Shown piece after piece: positions 32,602 through 40,162 of a stretch of DNA of 43,387 nt; position 1 is the stretch's first letter; every line of letters starts with the position of its first letter. The notes below the pieces were generated by a model. It saw nothing but the letters and a program-made list of their open reading frames with translations, had not been told where the DNA came from and did not search any database. The DNA is from CBFGTA01 sp965651595 (lineage in GTDB: Bacteria > Actinomycetota > Actinomycetes > S36-B12 > UBA10799). The stretch lies in contig CBFGTA010000007.1 in the NCBI GenBank assembly GCA_965651595.1, positions 1-43,387 of the forward strand, written 5' to 3'. The position numbers were made by a program, and so were the translations under genes.

Positions 32602-33366
32602 GTGACACGAGTAATAGCAGTCGCTAACCAAAAGGGCGGCGTGGCAAAGACCACGACCGTGGCGTCGTTGGGCGTCGCCTTGTCCGAACTGGGGCACAAG
32701 GTCCTGCTCGTCGACCTCGACCCGCAAGCGTGCCTCACCTTCTCCCTTGGTCACGACCCAGAGGAACTCGAGTTCTCGATCCACGACGTCTTGCTGGGGC
32801 GGGTGGACGCGCGGATCGCCATCGTGAACACAGAAGACGGCCCGGCGCTGTTGCCAGCCACGATCGACCTAGCCGGAGCGGAGGCGCACCTGTTGATGCG
32901 CACCGGTCGTGAGTACGTCTTGAAGTCGGCGATTGACGACGTCGCCAGTGACTATGACGTCGTGCTGTTGGACTGCTCTCCCAGTCTCGGAGTGCTGACG
33001 ATCAACGCCCTGACGGCGGCAGACGAAGTGATCATCCCGCTGCAATGTGAGACGTTGTCGCATCGGGGAGTCCGGCAACTGCTCGACACCGTGGCCGACG
33101 TTCAACGATTGTGCAACCGGTCGCTGACGGTGAGAGGCGTTCTGCCGACCATGTTCGACGGGCGCACGAACCTCGCTCGGGCAGTCTTGGACGATGTGAA
33201 AGAGCGCTACGGCTTGCCCGTGCTCGAACCGCCCATCGCTAAGTCCGTCCGATTCGCGGAAGCGCCGGCGGCGGGCCGTTCAATCCTGCGGACCGCCAAG
33301 TCGAGCAAGGGCGCGCAGGCCTATCGAGAAGTCGCCCAGGGCCTGGTCAAGGACATGCGTTCGTGA
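32602..33366 (+). CDS. ParA/Soj family ATPase without a ParB partner
   Basis: 254 residues. Deviant Walker A QKGGVAKTTT (10-19), LVDLDPQACLT, DCSPSLGVLTINAL and IPLQCETLSHRGVRQL are standard ParA motifs. The first GTG (32602) follows GGAAGAGG. No parB or parS is near, and the gene order with a zinc-ribbon protein, RhlE helicase, MiaE-like protein, DUF3107 and TetR matches the region around the extra ParA of mycobacteria (Rv3213c), so it is not the chromosome-segregation ParA next to the origin. Role is unknown; positioning of a cell complex is likely for the family. Confidence 0.9.
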   Translation: MTRVIAVANQKGGVAKTTTVASLGVALSELGHKVLLVDLDPQACLTFSLGHDPEELEFSIHDVLLGRVDARIAIVNTEDGPALLPATIDLAGAEAHLLMRTGREYVLKSAIDDVASDYDVVLLDCSPSLGVLTINALTAADEVIIPLQCETLSHRGVRQLLDTVADVQRLCNRSLTVRGVLPTMFDGRTNLARAVLDDVKERYGLPVLEPPIAKSVRFAEAPAAGRSILRTAKSSKGAQAYREVAQGLVKDMRS

Positions 33367-33698
33367 GGTCCAAATCAGCTGGTTCACAGCCGAACTTCGA
33401 TCGCATCCGACCCCCCAAACCTGCGCCTACATCGGACGCCGCCACGGTGAACCGGTCAGACTCTGACTTGCAGGGAAAACGGGCGCTGTTCAGTGGGGCC
33501 GAGCAGCCGCCAGCCATGGGTTCGGTCGCCATTGAGTGCTCGAAGTGTTCGACCCGGTCAGTGGTGTCGTTGGTTCATCTGGCCCGACTGGCTGCCGGGG
33601 GTCTCGTTGTGCCGGTGCCTGGGATCTCCAAGCAGGCGTGGATCGTGTGTCCAGCCTGCAAGAAGCGTTCCTGGATGTCCGTCACCGTTCGCAGTTGA
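33363..33698 (+). CDS. small zinc-ribbon protein coupled to ParA
   Basis: 111 residues. The first ~50 are basic/Pro/Ser-rich and probably disordered. A C-terminal zinc ribbon uses Cys59, Cys62 (ECSKCS) and Cys96, Cys99 (VCPACKKRSW). The LVHLARLAAGGLVVPVPG segment between them is moderately hydrophobic. The GTG start overlaps the parA stop (GTGA), so the two proteins are made together. I do not recognise a named family. It might be the partner that recruits the orphan ParA to nucleic acid or protein cargo (inference). Confidence 0.72.
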   Translation: MRSKSAGSQPNFDRIRPPKPAPTSDAATVNRSDSDLQGKRALFSGAEQPPAMGSVAIECSKCSTRSVVSLVHLARLAAGGLVVPVPGISKQAWIVCPACKKRSWMSVTVRS

Positions 33699-33765
33699 TC
33701 GCTCCAGCGCAACGCCCTTGGCCGGGACGACGGGGACTATCGGCCCGCGCGAACGGGGCCGCCGT

Positions 33766-35262
33766 CTAGTCGCTGTCGCTGCGCTTCTTGCGGGTCCGCT
33801 GGCGCTTGCGCGACGGCTTGGATCCGGCGTTATCCGAAGCTGGCGTCGTCGACTGTTGGCCGCGGGAACCGTCAGAAGTCGAACGGGACGCTGACCGGCC
33901 TGAATTCTTGTGGCTGCTCTTGTCCTTGCCCTTAGTCGATCGGTTGGATGTTGATCGATTGGATCGACCACTGTCGCGGCTGCCAGACGAAGAACCACCG
34001 GACTTGGGGGCCGGTTTGGGCGGTTCGGCACCAACCCAACCCTTCGCTTCGCGGGGGATGCCGAGTCCGGTGAAGATGTGCTCAGAGGTCGAGTACGTTT
34101 CGATTGGTTCGTTGAACGCCAACCCGAGCGCTTTGTTGATCATTGCCCAGCGGGCCGTGTCTTCCCAGTCCACCAGAGTGACAGCGACCCCGCTGGCGCC
34201 AGCGCGACCAGTGCGGCCAACCCGGTGCAGATAGGTCTTCTCGTCCTCGGGGCAGACGTAGTTGATGACGTGGGTGACGCCGGTGATGTCGATGCCGCGG
34301 GCGGCGACGTCGGTTGCGACCAGCACGTCGGTAGTGTGCTCACGGAATCGCTTGAGGGACCGCTCGCGGGCATCCTGGCCCAAGTCTCCGTGAATCGCAC
34401 TGACGGAAAACCCACGTTGTTCCAGATCCTCAGCCAGCCGCGAGGCCGACCGCTTGGTTCGACAAAAGATGATGCTCAGACCGCGGCCATCCGATTGCAG
34501 AATCCGAGCCACCACTTCGGGCTTGTCGAGCGGGTGAGCCCTCCACACGTGCTGCTCAATAGCGTCGACGGTAGCCCGATCATCACCAGGATCGTCGGCC
34601 CGCACGTGGGTGGCGTGAGACATATAGCGCCGCGACAAGCTAACAATCCGGCTCGGCATGGTGGCCGAGAACAACATCGTCTGCCGACTGCTCGGGATCA
34701 GTTCGATGATCGACTCGACGTCAGGCAGGAACCCCATATCGAGCATCTCGTCAGCTTCGTCGAGAACCAGCACCTCCACGGCCGACAAGTCCAAATAGCG
34801 GCTGCGCGCCAAGTCGAGGAGACGGCCGGGAGTGCCGACGACCACATCAAGTCCGGCTTTGATGGCTTCGAGTTGCGGTTCGTAGGCGCGGCCGCCAAAG
34901 ATTGCCAGTACCCGCACCCCGGCGGCAGACCCGGCCACCTGCAAGTCGTTAGCCACCTGCAAACACAGTTCCCGAGTGGGCACCACGACCAACGCGCGAG
35001 GTGTCGATGTGGCCTCGATCCGTTCGCCGTCTGAGTCGAAGAGGATCCGTTGCAGCAGGGGGATGCCGAAGCCTAGGGTCTTGCCCGTGCCGGTCTTGGC
35101 TTGACCGATGAGGTCGCTACCCTTCAACGCCAACGGGATGCACTGTTGTTGGATGGGGAATGCTGAACTTATCCCGACAGCAGACAGTGCGCTCACGATC
35201 TCAGGCTTGACGCCGAGGTCGGCGAATGACGCGGGTGCATCGGGGGATGGGGACGGGCTCAT
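33766..35262 (-). CDS. DEAD-box RNA helicase, RhlE-like
   Basis: 498 residues from ATG 35262. Q motif (FADLGVK...PIQQQ, 13-40), motif I AKTGTGKT (55-62), PTRELC, GTPGRLLD, motif II DEAD (169-172), SAT (199-201), and motif VI HRVGRTGRAG in the second RecA domain. The C-terminal ~100 residues are a Ser/Arg/Lys/Gly-rich disordered tail likely binding RNA. It probably acts in ribosome assembly or mRNA turnover. The frame is open upstream to 35448 with coding-like composition (see findings); ATG 35262 has GGAGG but only three bases away, so a 62-residue longer form is possible. Confidence 0.93.
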   Translation of the reverse strand: MSPSPSPDAPASFADLGVKPEIVSALSAVGISSAFPIQQQCIPLALKGSDLIGQAKTGTGKTLGFGIPLLQRILFDSDGERIEATSTPRALVVVPTRELCLQVANDLQVAGSAAGVRVLAIFGGRAYEPQLEAIKAGLDVVVGTPGRLLDLARSRYLDLSAVEVLVLDEADEMLDMGFLPDVESIIELIPSSRQTMLFSATMPSRIVSLSRRYMSHATHVRADDPGDDRATVDAIEQHVWRAHPLDKPEVVARILQSDGRGLSIIFCRTKRSASRLAEDLEQRGFSVSAIHGDLGQDARERSLKRFREHTTDVLVATDVAARGIDITGVTHVINYVCPEDEKTYLHRVGRTGRAGASGVAVTLVDWEDTARWAMINKALGLAFNEPIETYSTSEHIFTGLGIPREAKGWVGAEPPKPAPKSGGSSSGSRDSGRSNRSTSNRSTKGKDKSSHKNSGRSASRSTSDGSRGQQSTTPASDNAGSKPSRKRQRTRKKRSDSD

Positions 35263-35521
35263 CGGCCTCCAGTCAGGGTGGGCGAACCAGGGTGGTTCCC
35301 GGTAGTGGCGAAGCCAATCGGCTTCCAGGGCTGTCGAGGGCGTCTGCCAGAATTCGTCTCGATGCAGCTGCCAGCGTGAATCAACCCCGCTGTGCTTCAA
35401 CAGTAGTGTCACTGTACCTGTGGTAGTGCGAAGTTGGGCAGCGTGCACCCGGATTCGTTGGCTGCTGTGCTGGTGACGGCATAACCGCGGCGTCCATCCT
35501 TGTGTGCACTAGCCTCTCATC

Positions 35522-36256
35522 ATGGCCACCGATTCGACCGCGAATCCCCCAGAGGGAATGCCCGCCGCTGAGGACGGGGATTCTCTCTACGCTCTCCCCT
35601 ACGATTCGCCGGAATACGAGGAGGGAGTTGTGGACCTGCTCGGCACGATGGCTTACGGCGAACTGCAGGCTTTCTTGCGACTGTCCGGCGACTCTGCGTT
35701 GGCGCCAACCTCTCGAGAGCAGGAACAGATTGCGCAGATGGCGGTCAACGAGTTCGGCCACTATGTGCAACTGAAGCAGCGCATCGAGCAGATGGGCCGA
35801 GATCCGTATGAAGCCATGAGTCCCTTCGAAGTAGCGGTGGACGGATTCCATACATCCACTGCCCCCGCTGACTACTTAGAAGGATTAGTGAAGGCCTACG
35901 TCGGTGATGGCATCGCCATGGATTTCTACCGAATGGTGGCTCAGAATCTGGATCCGGACACGCGGACACTCGTCAATGAGGTGTGTGGCGACCTGGGGTA
36001 TTCGCGCTTCTTCATCGCCACGATCCGGGAGGCGATCGAGTCAGATCCGCAGGTTGCGGGTCGTCTCGCACTATGGGGCCGTCGCCTCGTCGGGGAAATG
36101 ATCGCCCAGTCGCAGCAGGTCGCGGTCGCGCGCGAGGCCCTCGTCGCTCTCGTGCTCGGAGGTGCTGGCCCTGACTTGGCTGGCATCAATCGGATGTTTG
36201 TGGAACTCACCGAAGCCCACGCGGGACGGATGCGATCACTCGGACTCGACCCCTAA
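35522..36256 (+). CDS. ferritin-fold protein, MiaE-like
   Basis: 244 residues, mainly helical. Similar to the actinobacterial MiaE-like/ferritin-like proteins next to rhlE (Rv3210c position). Possible di-iron ligands are the glutamates and histidine in AYGELQAFL, VNEFGHYVQL, later EMIAQSQ and ELTEAHAGRM; the strict ExxH pairs are EFGH and EAHA. Whether it hydroxylates tRNA is not proven. No Shine-Dalgarno; TAGCCT (35510-35515) lies six bases before the ATG, consistent with a leaderless mRNA. Divergent from the helicase with 259 bases between the chosen starts. Confidence 0.8.
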   Translation: MATDSTANPPEGMPAAEDGDSLYALPYDSPEYEEGVVDLLGTMAYGELQAFLRLSGDSALAPTSREQEQIAQMAVNEFGHYVQLKQRIEQMGRDPYEAMSPFEVAVDGFHTSTAPADYLEGLVKAYVGDGIAMDFYRMVAQNLDPDTRTLVNEVCGDLGYSRFFIATIREAIESDPQVAGRLALWGRRLVGEMIAQSQQVAVAREALVALVLGGAGPDLAGINRMFVELTEAHAGRMRSLGLDP

Positions 36257-36377
36257 AGCTGCTGCCTGCGTCGTGGATCGGGCCCGTGACGTTGGACTTG
36301 GCAGTACGTGAGTGACGTCTGCCTGCCGGTCGTGGACGGGCGTCAACCGCCCACTTGCAGTGCGAGGCTGAGTCCCT

Positions 36378-36644
36378 TTAAGCGTGAAACCCGACCGTGC
36401 GAGCGAGTGGCTCGCCGATCTCTAGGTAGGCAATCTTGTCGTGGGGAACGACAATGACCCGGCCTTTCGAATCGGTGAGACTAAACGCCCGTGATTCGCT
36501 GCTGGCCGCCGCGAGTTCTTCGCGGATCTGCTCGGCAGACAGCAGTGTCTCGACAACGAGTTCCCGTTGGCTGAATTGCACGCCAATCTTGACTTCAATT
36601 GTGGTGCCGCTCTCCGTGGAGGCGGGCTTTTTTCGCGTAGTCAT
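36378..36644 (-). CDS. DUF3107 family small protein
   Basis: 88 residues, matching the actinobacterial DUF3107 family (Rv3208A/TB9.4 of mycobacteria), always beside this TetR regulator. VEVKIGVQFS-like core (EVKIGVQFSQRELVVETLLS) and VPHDKIAYLEIGEPLARTVGF at the C-terminus are characteristic. Function is unknown. ATG 36644 is 10 bases after the TetR stop; no Shine-Dalgarno. A TAGGCT box overlapping the TetR stop lies seven bases before the ATG. The 121 bases after it, up to the MiaE-like gene, hold nothing I can identify. Confidence 0.88.
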   Translation of the reverse strand: MTTRKKPASTESGTTIEVKIGVQFSQRELVVETLLSAEQIREELAAASSESRAFSLTDSKGRVIVVPHDKIAYLEIGEPLARTVGFHA

Positions 36645-36654
36645 CGGGATCAGC

Positions 36655-37287
36655 CTACGACCCGCGTTGGTCGGAGGTGAGGGGGAACCCGCTGATTCCG
36701 CGCCAGATCATCCGAAACACGAGCTCGATGGCTTGATCGCGGGGAATGACGCGGCCCTCGTTGAGCCACCTGCGGGCCGCCATCTGGGCCATCCCGATCA
36801 AACCGAAGGCAAGCGTGCGCGAATCTTGTTCGCCCAGGCCTGTGTCGTCTTCAATCACCCTGGAGATCAAAGACGCACATTGCTCATCCGTGCGTCGCGC
36901 CCGTTCCAGCACCGCGGGCTCGTTCGACAGATCCGATTCAAAAACCAGTCGGTACGCCTCGCCAGCATCATCAACGAAGCTGAAATATGCCTCGATGGCG
37001 CCGTGCACGCGTTCGCGGTTGTCAGCGGTGACGACCAGTCGCGTGCGAACCGCATCCACCAGCTGGGCGGCCCCGGCGTCGAGCAAAGCCAAATACAAGT
37101 CGAGCTTGGACGGGAAGTGTTGGTACAGAACCGGCTTCGATACCCCTGCCCGCTCGGCGATGTCGTCCATGCCAGCAGCGTGGTAGCCCTCGCTGACGAA
37201 CACCTCCCGAGCTGCGTTGAGCAGCTGTGCGCGCCGAAGTTGGCGAGGCAGACGCTGGGAGCGCAACTGCGATTCGGAGGCGGGCAT
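36655..37287 (-). CDS. TetR/AcrR family transcriptional regulator
   Basis: 210 residues. N-terminal helix-turn-helix: RRAQLLNAAREVFVSEGYHA, MDDIAERAGVSKPVLYQHFPSK (in parts), the typical TetR recognition helix. The C-terminal ligand domain begins near residue 70. Conserved with DUF3107 in actinobacteria. ATG 37287 chosen over GTG 37293 because TAGTAT (minus strand, 37294-37299) ends six bases before it, a strong -10. A palindrome between -10 and -35 suggests autoregulation. Ligand unknown. Confidence 0.9.
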   Translation of the reverse strand: MPASESQLRSQRLPRQLRRAQLLNAAREVFVSEGYHAAGMDDIAERAGVSKPVLYQHFPSKLDLYLALLDAGAAQLVDAVRTRLVVTADNRERVHGAIEAYFSFVDDAGEAYRLVFESDLSNEPAVLERARRTDEQCASLISRVIEDDTGLGEQDSRTLAFGLIGMAQMAARRWLNEGRVIPRDQAIELVFRMIWRGISGFPLTSDQRGS

Positions 37288-37293
37288 GCGCAA

Positions 37294-37315
37294 ATACTAC
37301 CCACGAGTAACTTAC
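37294..37315 (-). promoter_or_regulatory. TetR-gene promoter and candidate operator
   Basis: On the minus strand TAGTAT (37294-37299) is a good -10 box, six bases from the ATG. Just upstream, GTAA-G-TTAC (37307-37315) is a perfect inverted repeat with one central base, placed where a bound repressor would block the promoter. Operator role is inferred. Confidence 0.45.
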
Positions 37316-37456
37316 CGACACGGTTTGGTGGCACCTGACAGTTTTCGGGCGGCGACAGGCGCACTCGCGCGGGTCGGAATCTGCAGTGAGCGCGGGTGCG
37401 GGGTCGGCCGCTTTCGCGTCGAGCGCCAACGCCCCTCAAGGCGTACCGTGGACTGC

Positions 37457-38443
37457 ATGTCCTCTACCAGTCATCCTGACCGCCAGTCCCCGGCTGCTGC
37501 CAGCGATTTCGGACCTCCCACCACGGCTGGCTCTGGGGCGGCCACGAGGTTCGTGGTCCCCCCGCCGGTGGAGATGGTCGATGCGTCCCGCGGCGCGGTC
37601 GCCGTGCGTCGCCTCAACCACACATCGGGAAGTGCCATTCCGGCCGTCTTCGTCCACGGGCTCGGCGGGTCATCGACGAACTGGCTTGAACTAATGGGCG
37701 GATTGCCACCGCAGGTGGCATCAGTGGCTCTGGACCTGCCCGGTTTCGGATTCTCGCCACCACCGGCCGACGGGGACTACAGCATGGCCACCCAGACCCA
37801 GGTGGTGGCCGAGATCGTCGAAGGGCAGTTCTCCGGCCGTCCCGTGCATCTGTTCGGGAACTCGATGGGAGGTGCGATCGCGGTTCGGCTGGCAGCAGCC
37901 AGACCCGACTTGATCGAATCCCTTACTCTCGTGGCACCAGCCATGCCCGAGCGCCGCCTGCGTGCCAGCAACATCCACCTGCCACTGACGGCTGTTCCTC
38001 GAATCGGGGAGCCGCTGATGCAGAGGGTGCTGTCGAAGCCTGCCGAATGGCGAGTGGAGCAGTCGATGCGGATGATCTTCGGTGATCCGGGCCGCGTCAG
38101 TGAAGAGCGGATCGCCATGATGATTGAGGAGGCGGACTATCGGGCGACCCTGCCGTACGCGACAGAGGCGGTCTTAGCGAGCTTGCGCAGTCTCCTCTCG
38201 ACATATCTGGATCGTTCGGCAGCGAGTCCGTGGAAGTTGGCGGCCAACATTCCAGCCCCCGTGCTCGGGATCTACGGCCAACGTGACCGGCTCGTGCACG
38301 CAAGTGCCGCCGACCGGATCACCCGCGAGTTCTCCAACGCCCGCGTACTTGTGATCCCGGCCGCAGGCCACGTGCCGCAAATGGAATACCCCGAACTTGT
38401 CGCCACGAGTTGGAACGACATGGTGCGGCTCGGCGTTTCGTGA
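37457..38443 (+). CDS. alpha/beta hydrolase
   Basis: 328 residues. FVHGLGGSSTNW (oxyanion), LDLPGFGFS, nucleophile Ser136 in LFGNSMGGAIAV (Asn instead of the common His before Ser), Asp in YGQRDRLV and His in PAAGHVPQ form the triad. N-terminal ~35 residues are Ser/Pro/Ala-rich. The frame is open far upstream into the TetR gene; ATG 37457 is chosen, with TACCGT (37444-37449) seven bases before it and no Shine-Dalgarno. Divergent from TetR (170 bases), so the regulator may control it (inference). Confidence 0.83.
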   Translation: MSSTSHPDRQSPAAASDFGPPTTAGSGAATRFVVPPPVEMVDASRGAVAVRRLNHTSGSAIPAVFVHGLGGSSTNWLELMGGLPPQVASVALDLPGFGFSPPPADGDYSMATQTQVVAEIVEGQFSGRPVHLFGNSMGGAIAVRLAAARPDLIESLTLVAPAMPERRLRASNIHLPLTAVPRIGEPLMQRVLSKPAEWRVEQSMRMIFGDPGRVSEERIAMMIEEADYRATLPYATEAVLASLRSLLSTYLDRSAASPWKLAANIPAPVLGIYGQRDRLVHASAADRITREFSNARVLVIPAAGHVPQMEYPELVATSWNDMVRLGVS

Positions 38444-38591
38444 GTCAGTCGGCGATTGAGTCTCGACGCTCCCGGGGCGCAGGACTGGCAGATCGGGAAC
38501 ATCCCGGGCGTCGGTGGGGTTGAGGCAATTCGTAGAGTAACTGCTAGAAACCGGCCGTCAATCAGACGGTCGCCCGACCCTCGGAGCTCTC

Positions 38592-39764
38592 GTGTCACTA
38601 CCTGCGATCGTTGAACCAGCGGAATCGCTGACGATGGACGAAGTCCGTCGCTACTCGCGTCACATCATCATCCCCGACGTGGGCATGGACGGACAGAAGC
38701 GACTGAAGAATGCTCGCGTGTTGTGCGTGGGGGCGGGGGGCCTCGGCAGCCCCACCCTGCTGTACTTGGCGGCAGCTGGAGTCGGCACCATCGGCATCGT
38801 CGAGTTCGACGAAGTGGATGAGTCCAACTTGCAGCGTCAAGTCATTCACGGCCAGAGTGACATCGGTCGCCCGAAAGCCGAATCTGCCCGGGACTCGGTT
38901 CTGGAGATCAACCCCCATGTGAACGTCCAACTCCACATGGAACGTCTCGACACCTCCAACGTGTTGGAGATCTTCCGCCAATACGACCTGGTTGTTGACG
39001 GAACCGATAACTTCGCCACCCGATACCTCGTCAACGACGCCTGTGTCCTGCTCGGCATGCCGTACGTGTGGGGATCGATCTATCGCTTTGAGGGCCAAGT
39101 CAGCGTTTTTTGGGCCGAACACGGCCCCCAGTACCGGGATCTGTACCCGGAGCCTCCGCCGCCGGGAATGGTGCCCTCCTGCGCCGAGGGCGGAGTGCTC
39201 GGCGTCTTATGCGCGACAGTGGGGTCGATCATGACGGCCGAAGCCATCAAACTGATCACCGGCACCGGGGAGCCGCTGCTGGGTCGCTTGATGGTGTACG
39301 ACGCGTTGGAAATGAACTTCCGGACCTTGCGGATTCGTCGGGATCCCAACGGAGAGCCGGTCACCGGGCTGATCGACTACGAGGCGTTCTGCGGGGCCAT
39401 CTCCGACGAGGCGGCCGAGGCGGCGAAGGAGTCCACCATTTCCGTTCACCAGTTGAAGTCCATGCTCGACGCGCGAGACACCGGTGAGCAAGACTTCTAC
39501 CTCGTTGACGTGCGGGAACCCAACGAGTGGGAGATCTGCCGCGTTCCCGGGGCCGAATTGATCCCGAAGAACGAGTTCCTCATGGGAGACGCGCTGCAGA
39601 GGCTGCCCCAAGACAAGCCCACCGTCTTCTACTGCAAGGTAGGGGGGAGGTCCGCCGAAGTGTTAGCTCTGGCGAAGGCGGCCGGATTCTCCGATTCGAT
39701 CCACGTCGGTGGTGGCGTTGTGGCCTGGGTCAACCAGGTCGACCCTTCACAGCCGTCGTACTAA
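38592..39764 (+). CDS. moeZ: adenylyltransferase/sulfurtransferase MoeZ (ThiF-rhodanese fusion)
   Basis: 390-residue fusion that adenylates and then sulfurates small carrier proteins (MoaD, ThiS, CysO type) for molybdopterin, thiamine or cysteine synthesis. The E1-like part has the ATP site VGAGGLGSPTLLYL (46-59), SNLQRQVI and Cys197 (VPSCAEGG). The rhodanese domain (~283-385) carries the persulfide Cys348 in FYCKVGGRS. The CPxC zinc site of E. coli MoeB is absent (DPNGEPVTG), as in other actinobacterial MoeZ. GTG start with GGAG upstream. No carrier-protein gene in the window. Confidence 0.93.
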   Translation: MSLPAIVEPAESLTMDEVRRYSRHIIIPDVGMDGQKRLKNARVLCVGAGGLGSPTLLYLAAAGVGTIGIVEFDEVDESNLQRQVIHGQSDIGRPKAESARDSVLEINPHVNVQLHMERLDTSNVLEIFRQYDLVVDGTDNFATRYLVNDACVLLGMPYVWGSIYRFEGQVSVFWAEHGPQYRDLYPEPPPPGMVPSCAEGGVLGVLCATVGSIMTAEAIKLITGTGEPLLGRLMVYDALEMNFRTLRIRRDPNGEPVTGLIDYEAFCGAISDEAAEAAKESTISVHQLKSMLDARDTGEQDFYLVDVREPNEWEICRVPGAELIPKNEFLMGDALQRLPQDKPTVFYCKVGGRSAEVLALAKAAGFSDSIHVGGGVVAWVNQVDPSQPSY

Positions 39765-39797
39765 GGCAACCGGACTCGGCCAGGGAAGGACACGATC

Positions 39798-40115
39798 ATG
39801 GTTCGCGCAACCTGGAATGGTGCAGTCATCGCCGAGTCAGACGACACCGTGGTGGTCGAAGGCAACCACTACTTCCCGGCTGACTCAGTGCGGGCGGACT
39901 GCCTACGGGCCAGCGACACTCAGACAGTGTGTCCGTGGAAGGGAACCGCGAACTACTACACGCTCGTGGTGGACGGTGCCACCAACCCGGATGCGGCCTG
40001 GTTCTATCCCGAACCCTTCGATGCCGCCGCGTCGATCGCTGGCCGTTTGGCGTTCTGGAAGGGCGTCGTGATCGACACTGGTGAGGGAGCTTCCGAGAAC
40101 CCGGCCGGAGAGTAA
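39798..40115 (+). CDS. DUF427 domain protein
   Basis: 105 residues matching the DUF427 family of small single-domain beta proteins: MVRATWNGAVIAESDDTVVVE at the start (shown in part), NHYFPADSV and CPWKGTANYYTLVVDG in the middle, and FWKGVVID near the end. Family function is not established. AGGGAAGGA Shine-Dalgarno. 33 bases after moeZ, so probably co-transcribed. Confidence 0.88.
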   Translation: MVRATWNGAVIAESDDTVVVEGNHYFPADSVRADCLRASDTQTVCPWKGTANYYTLVVDGATNPDAAWFYPEPFDAAASIAGRLAFWKGVVIDTGEGASENPAGE

Positions 40116-40162
40116 CTCTTCGCGCTTCGGCCCTATCGTGCTTCGCCATCGGCCAACGACGG

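Noticed and set aside
32484..32738. N-terminal extension of the alpha/beta hydrolase
   Set aside because: It overlaps the divergent parA coding sequence and its residues look like out-of-frame translation (Ser/Thr/Arg-rich).
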